A DNA stretch of 32,329 bases from Nocardioidaceae bacterium (GTDB lineage: Bacteria; Actinomycetota; Actinomycetes; Propionibacteriales; Nocardioidaceae): NCBI GenBank assembly GCA_030655315.1, contig JAURVT010000009.1:1-32329 (forward strand), written 5' to 3'. Each line of letters opens with the position of its first letter. The stretch's first letter is position 1. Positions 1 through 8,772 of this stretch are shown here, in pieces. A program made the position numbers and the translations under genes. Under the pieces are notes generated by a model. That model made no database searches and was not told the DNA's origin. It saw only the letters and a program-made list of their open reading frames with translations.

Positions 1-130
1 GCAAGAAGTACGCCACGGCCAACCGCACATCCATCGGGACCACCACATCTGCCATCCCCGATCATCTGGGCACAGCTACCGGGTGTCACCGATGTCCTGA
101 CACATCCCTGTCACAGATGTCCTGACACAC
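1..130 (+). mobile_element. Possible insertion-sequence end / partial ORF tail
   Basis: An open frame enters from the left edge and stops at 123-125 (about 40 codons visible, residues such as KKYATANRTS). I do not recognise the protein. Its last part overlaps two exact copies of GATGTCCTGACACA (91-104 and 116-129), each containing the inverted motif TGTC-N2-GACA, with further TGTCA boxes between and after them. Repeated TGTC/GACA boxes right at the end of an ORF resemble the terminal region of IS481/IS3-like elements in actinobacteria, but this is from memory. The stretch could equally be an ordinary intergenic region with a regulator site. Only the extension beyond the window could settle it. 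Confidence 0.25.
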
Positions 131-140
131 GACACACGGG

Positions 141-181
141 AAACCGACAGGACCACGGCGAAAGCTCCATGGTCCTGTCGG
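141..181 (-). terminator. Intrinsic terminator of the glycosyltransferase
   Basis: Perfect 12-bp inverted repeat: CCGACAGGACCA at 144-155 pairs with 170-181 across a 14-base loop. Read on the minus strand it begins about 45 bases after the glycosyltransferase stop codon and is followed by TTTCCCG, a short T tract. Position, stem and tail fit a rho-independent terminator. Confidence 0.7.
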
Positions 182-226
182 AAGACCGTGCCTACCTGGG
201 AATCCGACGGGGCGCGCGGGCGCCCG

Positions 227-1123
227 TCAGACGACCGGGGGGCGGCCGAGGCGGGTCATGCGCCAGACGGTGGACCAGCGCAGGGGACGACGGTCGCCGG
301 GATCGCTCGCCCAGCCCTCTCGCCAGCCGGCGAACCAGGGACGCAGGCCGCGGCGGCCCTGCGCGCTGCGCACCGAGCGCAGCACCTGGACACCGGTCCA
401 CGATCCGACGTAGGCCCAGGTGAACGGCCAGCGGAGGTTGCGGCGGGCGAGCCACACGCGGTTGCGGGCGTTGAGGCGCAGGTAGTCGTCGTGCCGGGCG
501 GGGTCGATCGCGGGGTGGCCGCAGCGCAGGTCACCGGCGTACCAGACGGTGTAGCCGGCGTCCCAGACCCGCCAGGCGAGCTCGATGCCCTCGTGGGCGT
601 AGAAGTAGGCGTCGCCCCAGCCACCGCTGCGCTCGAAGGCCGCGCGCCGCACCACCAGCGCGCCCTCCCACAGCGAGAAGGCCGGGGACGAGCGACGCGG
701 GTCGCCCTTGCGCATCCGCGGGATCCAGCGGGTCGGGGCGTCCTCCCCCGGCGCCTCCACCCGGGGCTGGACGACGCCGAGCCGCGGGTCGGCGGCGAAC
801 TTCGCCGCCGCGGCGGCGAGGAAGTCGTCGTCGAGCAGACGTGCGTCGTCGTCGAGGAACAGGATCAGCTCGCCCGACACCTCCGGCACGCCCGCGTTGC
901 GACCACCGGGGATGCCGAGGTTCTCCGCCAGCGCGAGGGGGCGGACCCCGTCGGGCAGGCCGACGGGCTCCCAGCCGTTGCCGACGCAGACCACGTCGAC
1001 CTCCACGCCCTGCTGCGCGAGGACGGACCGCAGGCCCGCGTCGAGATCGTCCGGTCGGGTGCCCTGGGACAGCGAGACCACGCCGTACCGGGGCGTCGTG
1101 CTGGGCGTCGTCACGCCCGTCAC
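227..1123 (-). CDS. Family 2 glycosyltransferase
   Basis: A 298-residue GT-A fold glycosyltransferase. The N-terminus has the nucleotide-sugar fold (YGVVSLSQGTRPDDL, residues about 13-27). This is followed by NLGIPGGRNAGV and the metal-binding acidic motif LFLDDDARL near residue 90, and by a later acceptor-side segment with GGWGDAYFYAHEGIELAWR. No membrane segment is evident apart from weakly hydrophobic stretches, so it probably acts at the cytoplasmic face on a lipid-linked or protein acceptor. The sugar and acceptor cannot be read from the sequence. The GTG start at 1123 lies only 4 bases after a strong hairpin and has no clear Shine-Dalgarno; an in-frame GTG at 1114 is an alternative. It sits directly downstream of the giant surface protein on the same strand, so a role in decorating surface polymers or that protein is possible, by context only. 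Confidence 0.88.
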   Translation of the reverse strand: MTGVTTPSTTPRYGVVSLSQGTRPDDLDAGLRSVLAQQGVEVDVVCVGNGWEPVGLPDGVRPLALAENLGIPGGRNAGVPEVSGELILFLDDDARLLDDDFLAAAAAKFAADPRLGVVQPRVEAPGEDAPTRWIPRMRKGDPRRSSPAFSLWEGALVVRRAAFERSGGWGDAYFYAHEGIELAWRVWDAGYTVWYAGDLRCGHPAIDPARHDDYLRLNARNRVWLARRNLRWPFTWAYVGSWTGVQVLRSVRSAQGRRGLRPWFAGWREGWASDPGDRRPLRWSTVWRMTRLGRPPVV

Positions 1124-1126
1124 CGT

Positions 1127-1171
1127 ACCGGGGCCGGGTCCCGCTCGTCGTGAGCAGGACCCGGCCCCGGT
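1127..1171 (-). terminator. Hairpin terminator after the giant surface protein
   Basis: Perfect 15-bp stem: ACCGGGGCCGGGTCC at 1127-1141 pairs with 1157-1171. The loop contains a further GCTC/GAGC pairing, so the stem nearly continues. It starts 15 bases after the surface-protein stop codon on the minus strand. There is no T tract, as in many actinobacterial hairpin terminators. Its far arm ends 4 bases before the glycosyltransferase start. Confidence 0.65.
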
Positions 1172-1185
1172 GGGTGGTGCATCGG

Positions 1186-4100
1186 TCAGGAGGTCGTCCT
1201 CCGGCGGGAGAACAGCACGCCCCCTCCGGCCGCCAGGGCCAGCAGGCCGCCGAGCAGGAGCCAGACGCTCGCGCCACCGGTGCCCGGCAGGATGCCGTTC
1301 CCGTCGACGTTCCCGTTGCCGTCGGCGCCGTTGCCGTTCGAGCCGTTGCCCTCCTGGCCGGCGCCCACGGCGCCGTCGTTCCCGTTCGAGCCCGCGCCAC
1401 CGTTGCCGGTGCCCTCGTCGGTCCCGCCGTCACCGCCCTGGCCGCCACCGGCCTGCTCGACGACCGTCACGGTGTCCGCGGCGGTCTCCCCACCGGGGCC
1501 CGTCGCGACGACCTCGAGGTCACCGCTCGGCGTCCCGACCGGGATCACGCAGGTGTCGTCGAAGCTGCCGTCGGACCCGACGAGCACGGTGGCCCGGCAG
1601 ACCACGTTGCCGTCGGTGTCGGTGTAGACGACCTCCACCTGCGTGCCCGGCTCGTAGTTGTCGCCCCCGACGGTGACGGTGTCACCGGGGTTGACCTCCG
1701 GCGGACCGGCCTCGAGGACCGGGTCGCCGGGCTGGGCCGGCGGACCGGCGTCGACGACCACGCTGACCGAGTCGGCCAGGGTCGTGCTGCCGCTCGTCGC
1801 CTGCACCAACAGCTGGCCCAGCGGGGTGCCGGCCGGCACCACGAAGGTGTCGGTGAAGCCACCACTGGCGTTCGCCGTGACGTCCTGGGTGCCGATCCGG
1901 CGCCCGTTGGCGTCGGTGTAGGTCACCCGCACCGTGCTGCCCGCGGCCCAGCCCGCGCCGGTCGCGGTGACGGTGTCGCCACGCTCGACCTGGTTGGGAC
2001 TCGCGTCCAGGCTCGGCTGCGTCGTGCCCGGGTTGCCCCCGCCTCCGCCACCGCCGCGGGCGATGACCTGCACGGTGTCGGTGAGGGTGGCGCCCCCGCC
2101 GACGGCCGTGACCACGAGGTCGCCGAGCGGGATGCCGGTCGGCACCGCGAAGGTGTCGCGGACGTTGCCGGCGCCGTCGGAGACGACCTGGTGGGTGGTC
2201 CGGACCACGCCGTCGTCGTCGGTGTAGGTGATCGTCACCGGCGTGTCGGGCTCGAACCCGGTGAGGGCGGCCGTGAGCGTGGACCCGCGGCGGACCGGGT
2301 CGGGGCTGGCCGTGAGGGCCGGTCCCGCGTCAGGGTCGCCCGCCACCACGGTGACGGTGTCGGTCGCCGTGGTGCCGCCACCGGTGGCCGAGACCACGAG
2401 GGGCCCGTTCGGCGTGCCGGGCGGCACGACGAACGTCGTGTCGAACTGACCGTCCGCGTTGGTGGTGCCGGTCGACGTCCCGACGGGGTCGCCCCCCGAG
2501 GTGTAGGTCACCGTGACGGGGGTGTTCGGCGGGAAGCCCGTGCCCGTCGAGCTGACCGTGTCGCCGACCGAGACCTGCCCGGGGTTGGCGTTGAGCGCCG
2601 GGGGCGCCTGCGGGTCGGCCGCGACCACCTGCACCGTGTCGGTGTCGGTGACCCCTCCCGGCGCCGTGGCCGTGACGACCAGCGGCCCGGGCGTCGCTCC
2701 GGTCGGCACCACGAAGGTGTCGGTGAAGCTGCCGTTGGCGTCGGTCGTCACCGTCTGGGTGACGGGCGCGAGGCCGGACGGGTCGTAGGTCACCGTGACC
2801 TGCGTGCTGGCCGGGTAGCCGGTGCCCGTGACGGTGACGTCGTCACCGACGGACACCTGGCCAGGTGCCGCGTCGATCGACGGGGTGCCGACCGGCGGGG
2901 CCGCGACGACCTGCACGGTGTCGGTGTCGCTGGCACCGCCTGCCGCAGCCGTGACCGTGAGGGTGCCGAGCGGGGTGCCCGCGGGAAGGACGGCCGACGT
3001 GGTGAACGCCCCGGTGCCGTTCGTGGTGGGCGTCCGCGTGATGACGTTGCCGCCCGCGTCGCTGAAGGTCACCGTCACCGGGGTGTTCACCGGGTACCCC
3101 GTGCCGGTGGCGCTGACGGTCTGGCCGCCGCGCACCGGGTCGGGGCTGGCCACGACCGTCGGGTCCGCGACCGGGGCGCCGGCGACCACCTGGACGGTGT
3201 CGGAGTCGGTCGCGCCGCCGGGTGCGGTGGCGGTGACGACCAGCGGCCCGTTGGCGGTGCCGACGGGCACCACGAAGGTGTCGGAGAAGCTGCCCTGGGG
3301 CGTCGTCGTGACGGTGTGCGGCACGGGTGCGACCCCGGTGCCGTCGTAGGTGACCGTCACGACCGTGCTCGCCGGGTAGCCGGTGCCCGCCGCGGTGACC
3401 GTCTGGCCCACCGAGACCGTGCCCGGTGTCGCGACGACCGTCGGCGTCCCGACCGGCGGGGCGGCGACGACCTGCACGGTGTCCGTGGCGTCGTCCCCAC
3501 CACCGACGGCGCGGACGTCCAGGTCACCGAGCGGCGTGCCCGGGGGCACCACGAGCGACGTGCTGAACTCGCCGGCGGCGTTGGTCGTCGGCCGCTGGGT
3601 GCCGATGACGACGTCGGCGTCGTTCGTGAACGTCACCGTCAGCTGGGTGTTCGGCGTGTATCCGGTGCCCGTGGCGCTGACCGTCTGGCCGGCCGACACC
3701 TGCTCGGGGCTGGCGTTGACCGTCGCGGCCCCGTTCGGGTCTCCCGCCACCACCTGGACGGTGTCGGTGTCGGTGAAGCCACCGGGTGCCGAGGCGGTGA
3801 CCTCGAGCGGTCCGACGGGCGTGCCAGCCGGCACCACGAAGGTGTTGGTGAAGCCTCCGTTCGCGTCGGTGGTCACCGTCTGGGTGACCACGCCGGGACC
3901 GGTCGGGTCGTACGTCACCGTGACCACCGTGCTCGCCGGGTAGCCGGTCCCGGTCGCGGTCACGGTGTCGCCCACCGAGACCGAGCCCGGTGTGGCGACG
4001 ACGGCCGGGGTGCCGACGGCCGGTGCCGGGACGACCTGGATGGTGTCGGCGTCGTCCGCCGCGCCCGAGACCGCGCGGACGACCAGGTCGCCCAGCGGGG

Positions 4101-7100
4101 TGCCCGGGGGCACCACGAACGAGGCGCTGAACTCACCGGCCGCGTTGGTCTGCACCGTCTGGGTGCCGATGACGACGTCGTCGTCGTTGGTGTACGTCAC
4201 GATCACCGCGGCGTTGGTCGGGTAGCCGGTGCCCGTGGTGCTCACCGTCTGCCCACCCGAGACCTGCTCGGGGTCGGCGTTGACGGTGGGCTGGGCGCCC
4301 GGGGCGGGTGCGACCACCTGGACCGAGTCGGCCGCCGTCACGCCGGGACCGGCCGTGGCCGAGATGCCGAGGGTGCCGAGAGGCGTGCCGGCCGGCACCA
4401 CGAAGGTGTCGGTGAAGGCGCCGGTGGCGTCCGTCAGCTCGGTCTGCGTGCCGATGGTCGCCCCGACCTGGTTCGTGTAGGTGAGGGTGACCGTCGAGAG
4501 CGCCGGGTAACCGGTTCCCTCGGAGGTCACCGTGTTGCCCACGGACACCTGGGCCGGAGTCGAGTCGAGGGCGGGTGTGCCCAGCGGGTCGCCGAGGACC
4601 ACCTGGACCGTGTCGGTCACCGGCGGGTCGGTGCCCTCGACCGCCGAGACGACCAGGTCGCCCAGCGGGGTGCCCGGGGGCACCGTGAACGCGTCGTTGA
4701 ACCCACCGGCCGGGCCGGTGGTGACGACGCTCGTGCCCACGACGACGTCGGCCGCGTTGGTGTAGGTCACCGTGACGGGCGTGGCGGGGGTGAACCCGGT
4801 ACCCGTCGTGTTGACGACCTGCCCGGACGAGACCTGCTCGGGACTGGCGTTCAGCACGGGGTCCGCGGCCGGGGCGCCGGCGACCACCTGGACGGTGTCC
4901 GCGGCCGTGACGCCCGGGCCGGCGGTGGCCGAGGTGGTCAGGTCACCGGTCGGGGTGCCCGCGGGGACCAGGAAGGTGTCGGTGAAGACGCCGTCCTCGT
5001 CCGCCAGGACGGTGCGGGGGGTGCCGATCGCCTGGGCGTCCGCACCGGTGGAGGTGACCGTGACCGTCGAGAACGCCGGGAACCCGGTACCGACCGACGT
5101 CACGGTCTGGCCGGCCGAGACCTCGGGCGGGGTCGAGCTGAGAGCCGGGGTGCCCACCGGGTCGCCGACGACCACCTGGACGGTGTCGGTCACCGCCGGG
5201 TCGGTGCCCTCGACGACCGAGACCACGAGGTTGCCGAGCGGGGTGCCCGGCGGGACGAGGAGCGTGTCGTTGAACCCGCCGTCACTGTCCGTGGTGATCG
5301 GACGCGACGCGATCACCGTGTTCGCGCTGTTCGTGTAGGTCACGGTGACCGACGTGGCCGCGGTGAACCCGGTGCCCGTCACGTTCACGTCCTGGCCGGC
5401 CGAGACCTGCTCCGGGTTGGCGTTCACCGCCGGGTCGGCGCCCACGGGGATTGCCTCCACCTGGACGGTGTCGGTCGCGGTGAGGTTGCCGCCGGCCGAG
5501 GCCTGGACGACCAGGTCGCCGACCGGGGTGCCGGCGGGGACCACGAACGTGTCGGTGAACGTGCCGTCGGCCGCGGCCGTGGTCGTCTGCGTGCCGATCA
5601 CGGCGTCGACGTCGTTGCGGTACGTGACCGTGATGGGCGCCAGGGACGGGAAGCCCGAACCCTGCGACGTCACCGTCTGACCGACCTGGACCGGGGAGGG
5701 CGAGGCGTCGAGCGTCAGGGGCCCGGTCGGGTCGCCGACGACCACGAGGATGGTGTCGGAGGCCGTCCCGTTCGCCGCGTCGGTCGCCCGCACCACGAGG
5801 TTGCCGAGCGGCGTGGTCGCGGGGACGACGAAGGCTGGGGCGTTGAAGGCGCCCGCGCCGTTGCTGGTCGTGGTGCCGGTGCCCACGACCGTGCCGTTGC
5901 CGCTCGTGTAGGTCACGGTGATGGCGGAGTCGGCCGCGAACCCGAGGCCGGTGGCGGTGACGGTGTCACCCGCCGAGACCTCCTCGGGGTCGGCGTTCAG
6001 CGCGGGGACGGCCGGGGCCGGCGCCGCCTCGACGACGACGGACGTCGTGGTGGGCGGCCCGGTGGCGGCCACGGCCGAGATGCTCAGGGCGCCGAGGTCG
6101 GTGCCGACCGGGACGACGATCGAGTCCACGAAGCCGCCGGCCGGGTCGGTCGGGACGTCGTCCGAGGTGGCGACCACCTGGCCGCCCGCGTCGGTGTAGG
6201 TGACGGTGACGGTCGAGCTCGTCGGGAACCCGCCGCCCGTCGTCGCCAGGGTCTGGCCGACGCGGACCGGGTCGGGCGCCGCGGTGAGGGTGCGGGGGCC
6301 GACGGGCGGTGCGGCGACCACCGTGACGACGTCCTGCGCCGTGCCGCCGGCGCCGTCCGTGGCCGAGACGGTGAGGTCACCGAGCGGGGTGCCGACCGGC
6401 ACCACGAACGGAGGAGCGTTGAAGGCGCCCGCGGCGTCCGTGGTCGTGGTCCTCGTGCCGACCACCGTGTTGCCCGAGTCGGTGTAGGTGATCGTCACCG
6501 GGGACGTGCCGGCGAAGCCGAGACCCGTGGCGTCGACCGTCCCACCGATGGGCACCTCGTCGGGACTGGCGTTGAGCACCGGGTCGTCCAGCGGGTCCGC
6601 CGCCTGCACGACGACGGTGTCCGCGGCGGTCGCGCCGGCGCCGTTGGTCGCCGAGACGGTCAGGTTGCCGAGCGCCGTGCCGGCGGGGACGACGAGCGTG
6701 TCGACGAACGCGCCGTCACCGTCCGAGGTGGCCGGCCGCGTGGCGACGACGGCGCCGCCGGAGTCGGTGTAGGTGACGGTGAGCGGCGTGTTGATCGGGA
6801 ACCCGGTGCCGTTGGAGGTCAGCGTCCCGCCGACCTGGACGGGGTCGGGCGTCGCCACGAGTGCGGGGGTGCCGACGGGTGTACCGGCCTGGACCTGCAC
6901 CGTGTCGGTCAGCGTGGTCGTGCCGTCGGTGGCGCTGATGACCAGGGCGCCCAGGGCGGTGCCGGTCGGCAGCGGCTGCGGGTCGGTGAAGCCACCGGTG
7001 GGCCCACTTGTGACGGTGGAGGTGCCGACCTCGTTCCCGGCGGAGTCGGTGTAGGTGAGGTCGACGTCGGTGTCCGGGGCGAACCCGGTGCCGGTGGCCG

Positions 7101-8772
7101 TCACCGTCCCGCCCTGCTGCACCGGGTCGGGCGCGCCGCTGAGGGTGGGCGCAGCGGCGGCTGCGACGCGGACGGTCGAGGACGCGAGGTCCACCTGGGC
7201 GAGGTCGGGGCCGGTCAGGACGTTCGGCAGCAGCCGGACGCTCAGCGCGCGGACCGTGAACGAGTCGGCGGCCAGGTCGCCCGGGGTGGGCTGGGCGTTG
7301 ATGACGACGTCGAGCAGGTTGTCCGCGACGAACTCGAGCGCGGGCGACAGCGTGCTGACGACCGCGTTGATCGGCGTCGCGAGCGCGGTGCCGAGCTGGT
7401 CGCCGGTGGCGTTGAGGAGGGTGGTGACCGGGGCGGTCAGCAGGGGCAGGACGGTGGTCGTGACCGGGGCGGTGAGAGCCGAGAGGATGGTCCCGGCGGG
7501 CACGGTGATCGCGCCCAGGGTGACGCCTCCGGTGACGACGGGGGCGGGAGCGGGTCCCGTGCCCGCGAACTGCGCCAGCGTCCCGGTCAGCCTGATCGTC
7601 GTGTTGGCAGTGACGGGCGAGCCGATCACGCTCAGCAGCGACAGCCGGACCGGGATGGCGACGGTGAGGGAGGTCGTGTTGAGCGCGGTGCGCACGGCCT
7701 CGGTGACGCGGGGCGCGAGGTTGCCGAGGGCGTCGGTGACGCCATCGGTGAGCGCGTCGATGGTGGCCTCGGTGAACAGGGAGGTGTTGGCGGCGAGGCC
7801 GTTCAGGTCCTGGCCGTTCGGTCCCTTGACCAGCTTGGCGACGTCGACCGAGATGGTGCCGTCGGCGAGGTTGATGGAGACGAGCCCGTTGTCGGAGACG
7901 AGCGGCTGGGCCAGCACGGTGTCGGCGACGGCGCTGAGGTCGACCGACGCCGAGGCCGTGGGTGCCAGCGGCGCGAGCCGGACGGTTCCGGCCAGGATAT
8001 CGACGCCGGGGACCCTGATGCCGTTGACGACCTGGCCGAGCGCGCCGGTCGGGCCGACGGCCGCCTCGACGGCCGTGTCGGCCGCGGCGATGCTGGTGCG
8101 CACGTTGGCCGACAGGGCGGCGACCGCGGGGCTCCGCACCTGGAGCCGGGCGCCGGCGACCCGGTAGGAGTCGTCGACGGCGCCGGAACCGGTCTGCGAG
8201 GCGCGCGAGGCGAGGGCGCCGACCTCGAGCCGTACCTGGTTGACGAGCTGGTCGGTGACGACGGTGGTGCCGAGCTGGCCGAGGAGCGACGTGACGTCGA
8301 TGGTGGCGTTGCGCGGGTCACCGGGGGCGAACGGACGGCTGGCCGACAGCCCGCCGTCGGAGGTGATGGCCCCCGCGGCGGCCGTGGAGGTCCGGCCCTG
8401 CGACAGCGCGTAGGAGTTCAGGACGCCCGCGTTGCCAAGGCGGAGGAGACCACCGTTGGTCCCGGACCCGACGAGGGGCAGCTGCACGTTGCCGACCTGG
8501 AGGCCGAGCGCGCTGAGGAGCGCGGCGTTCAGCGGCTCGTTGTCGACGTCGCGCGCGCCCGAGCTGGCGGTCTGCGCCGTGCCGACGTCGGCCAGCTGGG
8601 CGGCACTGAGCAGGTTGGACCGGACCACCTGCGCGAGGGCCTCGGACTGGTCGTTCGGCGCGGCGCTCGCGGCGCTCGCCGGAAGGACCGCGGCGGCGAC
8701 GACGGCCAGGGCGCCGATCGACGCCACCATCCGCTTCGCCAGAGACCTGCGCTGCACCGGGTGCATGGCCAT
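1186..8772 (-). CDS. Giant LPXTG-anchored Ig-like repeat surface protein
   Basis: A secreted, cell-wall-anchored protein of about 2528 residues. It starts with a signal peptide (QRRSLAKRM, hydrophobic core, ASA-AP cleavage near residue 37). A non-repeated N-terminal domain follows to about residue 541, rich in V, L, T and N; it resembles the actinobacterial 'choice-of-anchor G' proteins as I remember them. Residues about 542-2439 are 20 tandem Ig-like units with the consensus PxxVxxGxTVTxTGTGF...VTVTYT...F.VPxGTPLG.L.VxA...DTVQVV. A run of seven glycines separates units 18 and 19. A Gly/Asn-rich linker leads to the sorting signal LPGTG (2495-2499), a membrane segment and an RRR tail, the classic sortase substrate layout. 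The ATG at 8772 is chosen because GGGAGGGGGAG precedes it and it opens the signal peptide; an upstream in-frame start at 8880 would add 36 unlikely residues. Likely an adhesin or stalk, by inference. No sortase gene is in the window. Confidence 0.9.
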   Translation of the reverse strand: MAMHPVQRRSLAKRMVASIGALAVVAAAVLPASAASAAPNDQSEALAQVVRSNLLSAAQLADVGTAQTASSGARDVDNEPLNAALLSALGLQVGNVQLPLVGSGTNGGLLRLGNAGVLNSYALSQGRTSTAAAGAITSDGGLSASRPFAPGDPRNATIDVTSLLGQLGTTVVTDQLVNQVRLEVGALASRASQTGSGAVDDSYRVAGARLQVRSPAVAALSANVRTSIAAADTAVEAAVGPTGALGQVVNGIRVPGVDILAGTVRLAPLAPTASASVDLSAVADTVLAQPLVSDNGLVSINLADGTISVDVAKLVKGPNGQDLNGLAANTSLFTEATIDALTDGVTDALGNLAPRVTEAVRTALNTTSLTVAIPVRLSLLSVIGSPVTANTTIRLTGTLAQFAGTGPAPAPVVTGGVTLGAITVPAGTILSALTAPVTTTVLPLLTAPVTTLLNATGDQLGTALATPINAVVSTLSPALEFVADNLLDVVINAQPTPGDLAADSFTVRALSVRLLPNVLTGPDLAQVDLASSTVRVAAAAAPTLSGAPDPVQQGGTVTATGTGFAPDTDVDLTYTDSAGNEVGTSTVTSGPTGGFTDPQPLPTGTALGALVISATDGTTTLTDTVQVQAGTPVGTPALVATPDPVQVGGTLTSNGTGFPINTPLTVTYTDSGGAVVATRPATSDGDGAFVDTLVVPAGTALGNLTVSATNGAGATAADTVVVQAADPLDDPVLNASPDEVPIGGTVDATGLGFAGTSPVTITYTDSGNTVVGTRTTTTDAAGAFNAPPFVVPVGTPLGDLTVSATDGAGGTAQDVVTVVAAPPVGPRTLTAAPDPVRVGQTLATTGGGFPTSSTVTVTYTDAGGQVVATSDDVPTDPAGGFVDSIVVPVGTDLGALSISAVAATGPPTTTSVVVEAAPAPAVPALNADPEEVSAGDTVTATGLGFAADSAITVTYTSGNGTVVGTGTTTSNGAGAFNAPAFVVPATTPLGNLVVRATDAANGTASDTILVVVGDPTGPLTLDASPSPVQVGQTVTSQGSGFPSLAPITVTYRNDVDAVIGTQTTTAAADGTFTDTFVVPAGTPVGDLVVQASAGGNLTATDTVQVEAIPVGADPAVNANPEQVSAGQDVNVTGTGFTAATSVTVTYTNSANTVIASRPITTDSDGGFNDTLLVPPGTPLGNLVVSVVEGTDPAVTDTVQVVVGDPVGTPALSSTPPEVSAGQTVTSVGTGFPAFSTVTVTSTGADAQAIGTPRTVLADEDGVFTDTFLVPAGTPTGDLTTSATAGPGVTAADTVQVVAGAPAADPVLNASPEQVSSGQVVNTTGTGFTPATPVTVTYTNAADVVVGTSVVTTGPAGGFNDAFTVPPGTPLGDLVVSAVEGTDPPVTDTVQVVLGDPLGTPALDSTPAQVSVGNTVTSEGTGYPALSTVTLTYTNQVGATIGTQTELTDATGAFTDTFVVPAGTPLGTLGISATAGPGVTAADSVQVVAPAPGAQPTVNADPEQVSGGQTVSTTGTGYPTNAAVIVTYTNDDDVVIGTQTVQTNAAGEFSASFVVPPGTPLGDLVVRAVSGAADDADTIQVVPAPAVGTPAVVATPGSVSVGDTVTATGTGYPASTVVTVTYDPTGPGVVTQTVTTDANGGFTNTFVVPAGTPVGPLEVTASAPGGFTDTDTVQVVAGDPNGAATVNASPEQVSAGQTVSATGTGYTPNTQLTVTFTNDADVVIGTQRPTTNAAGEFSTSLVVPPGTPLGDLDVRAVGGGDDATDTVQVVAAPPVGTPTVVATPGTVSVGQTVTAAGTGYPASTVVTVTYDGTGVAPVPHTVTTTPQGSFSDTFVVPVGTANGPLVVTATAPGGATDSDTVQVVAGAPVADPTVVASPDPVRGGQTVSATGTGYPVNTPVTVTFSDAGGNVITRTPTTNGTGAFTTSAVLPAGTPLGTLTVTAAAGGASDTDTVQVVAAPPVGTPSIDAAPGQVSVGDDVTVTGTGYPASTQVTVTYDPSGLAPVTQTVTTDANGSFTDTFVVPTGATPGPLVVTATAPGGVTDTDTVQVVAADPQAPPALNANPGQVSVGDTVSSTGTGFPPNTPVTVTYTSGGDPVGTSTGTTNADGQFDTTFVVPPGTPNGPLVVSATGGGTTATDTVTVVAGDPDAGPALTASPDPVRRGSTLTAALTGFEPDTPVTITYTDDDGVVRTTHQVVSDGAGNVRDTFAVPTGIPLGDLVVTAVGGGATLTDTVQVIARGGGGGGGNPGTTQPSLDASPNQVERGDTVTATGAGWAAGSTVRVTYTDANGRRIGTQDVTANASGGFTDTFVVPAGTPLGQLLVQATSGSTTLADSVSVVVDAGPPAQPGDPVLEAGPPEVNPGDTVTVGGDNYEPGTQVEVVYTDTDGNVVCRATVLVGSDGSFDDTCVIPVGTPSGDLEVVATGPGGETAADTVTVVEQAGGGQGGDGGTDEGTGNGGAGSNGNDGAVGAGQEGNGSNGNGADGNGNVDGNGILPGTGGASVWLLLGGLLALAAGGGVLFSRRRTTS
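1456..7149 (-). repeat. 20 tandem ~285-bp coding repeats (Ig-like units)
   Basis: Twenty in-frame units average about 285 bp (about 95 residues). Each begins with a P-x-x-x-x-x-P-x-x-V-x-x-G motif and ends with DTVQVV or a close variant. Units about 7 to 16 alternate between two subtypes. Units 7, 9, 11 and 13 share NANPEQVSAGQ and PPGTPLGDLVV. Units 12, 14 and 16 share GTGYPASTVVTVTYD and APGG.TDTDTVQVV, and units 8 and 10 share TAGPGVTAAD. The array therefore seems to have grown at least partly by duplication of two-unit blocks (about 570 bp). Terminal units (1-4, 18-20) are more diverged. Confidence 0.9.

Noticed and set aside
1456-7149. CRISPR-like or other non-coding tandem array
   Set aside because: The period is about 285 bp and stays in frame, and variation respects codons and protein motifs. 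It is a coding repeat, not a CRISPR.
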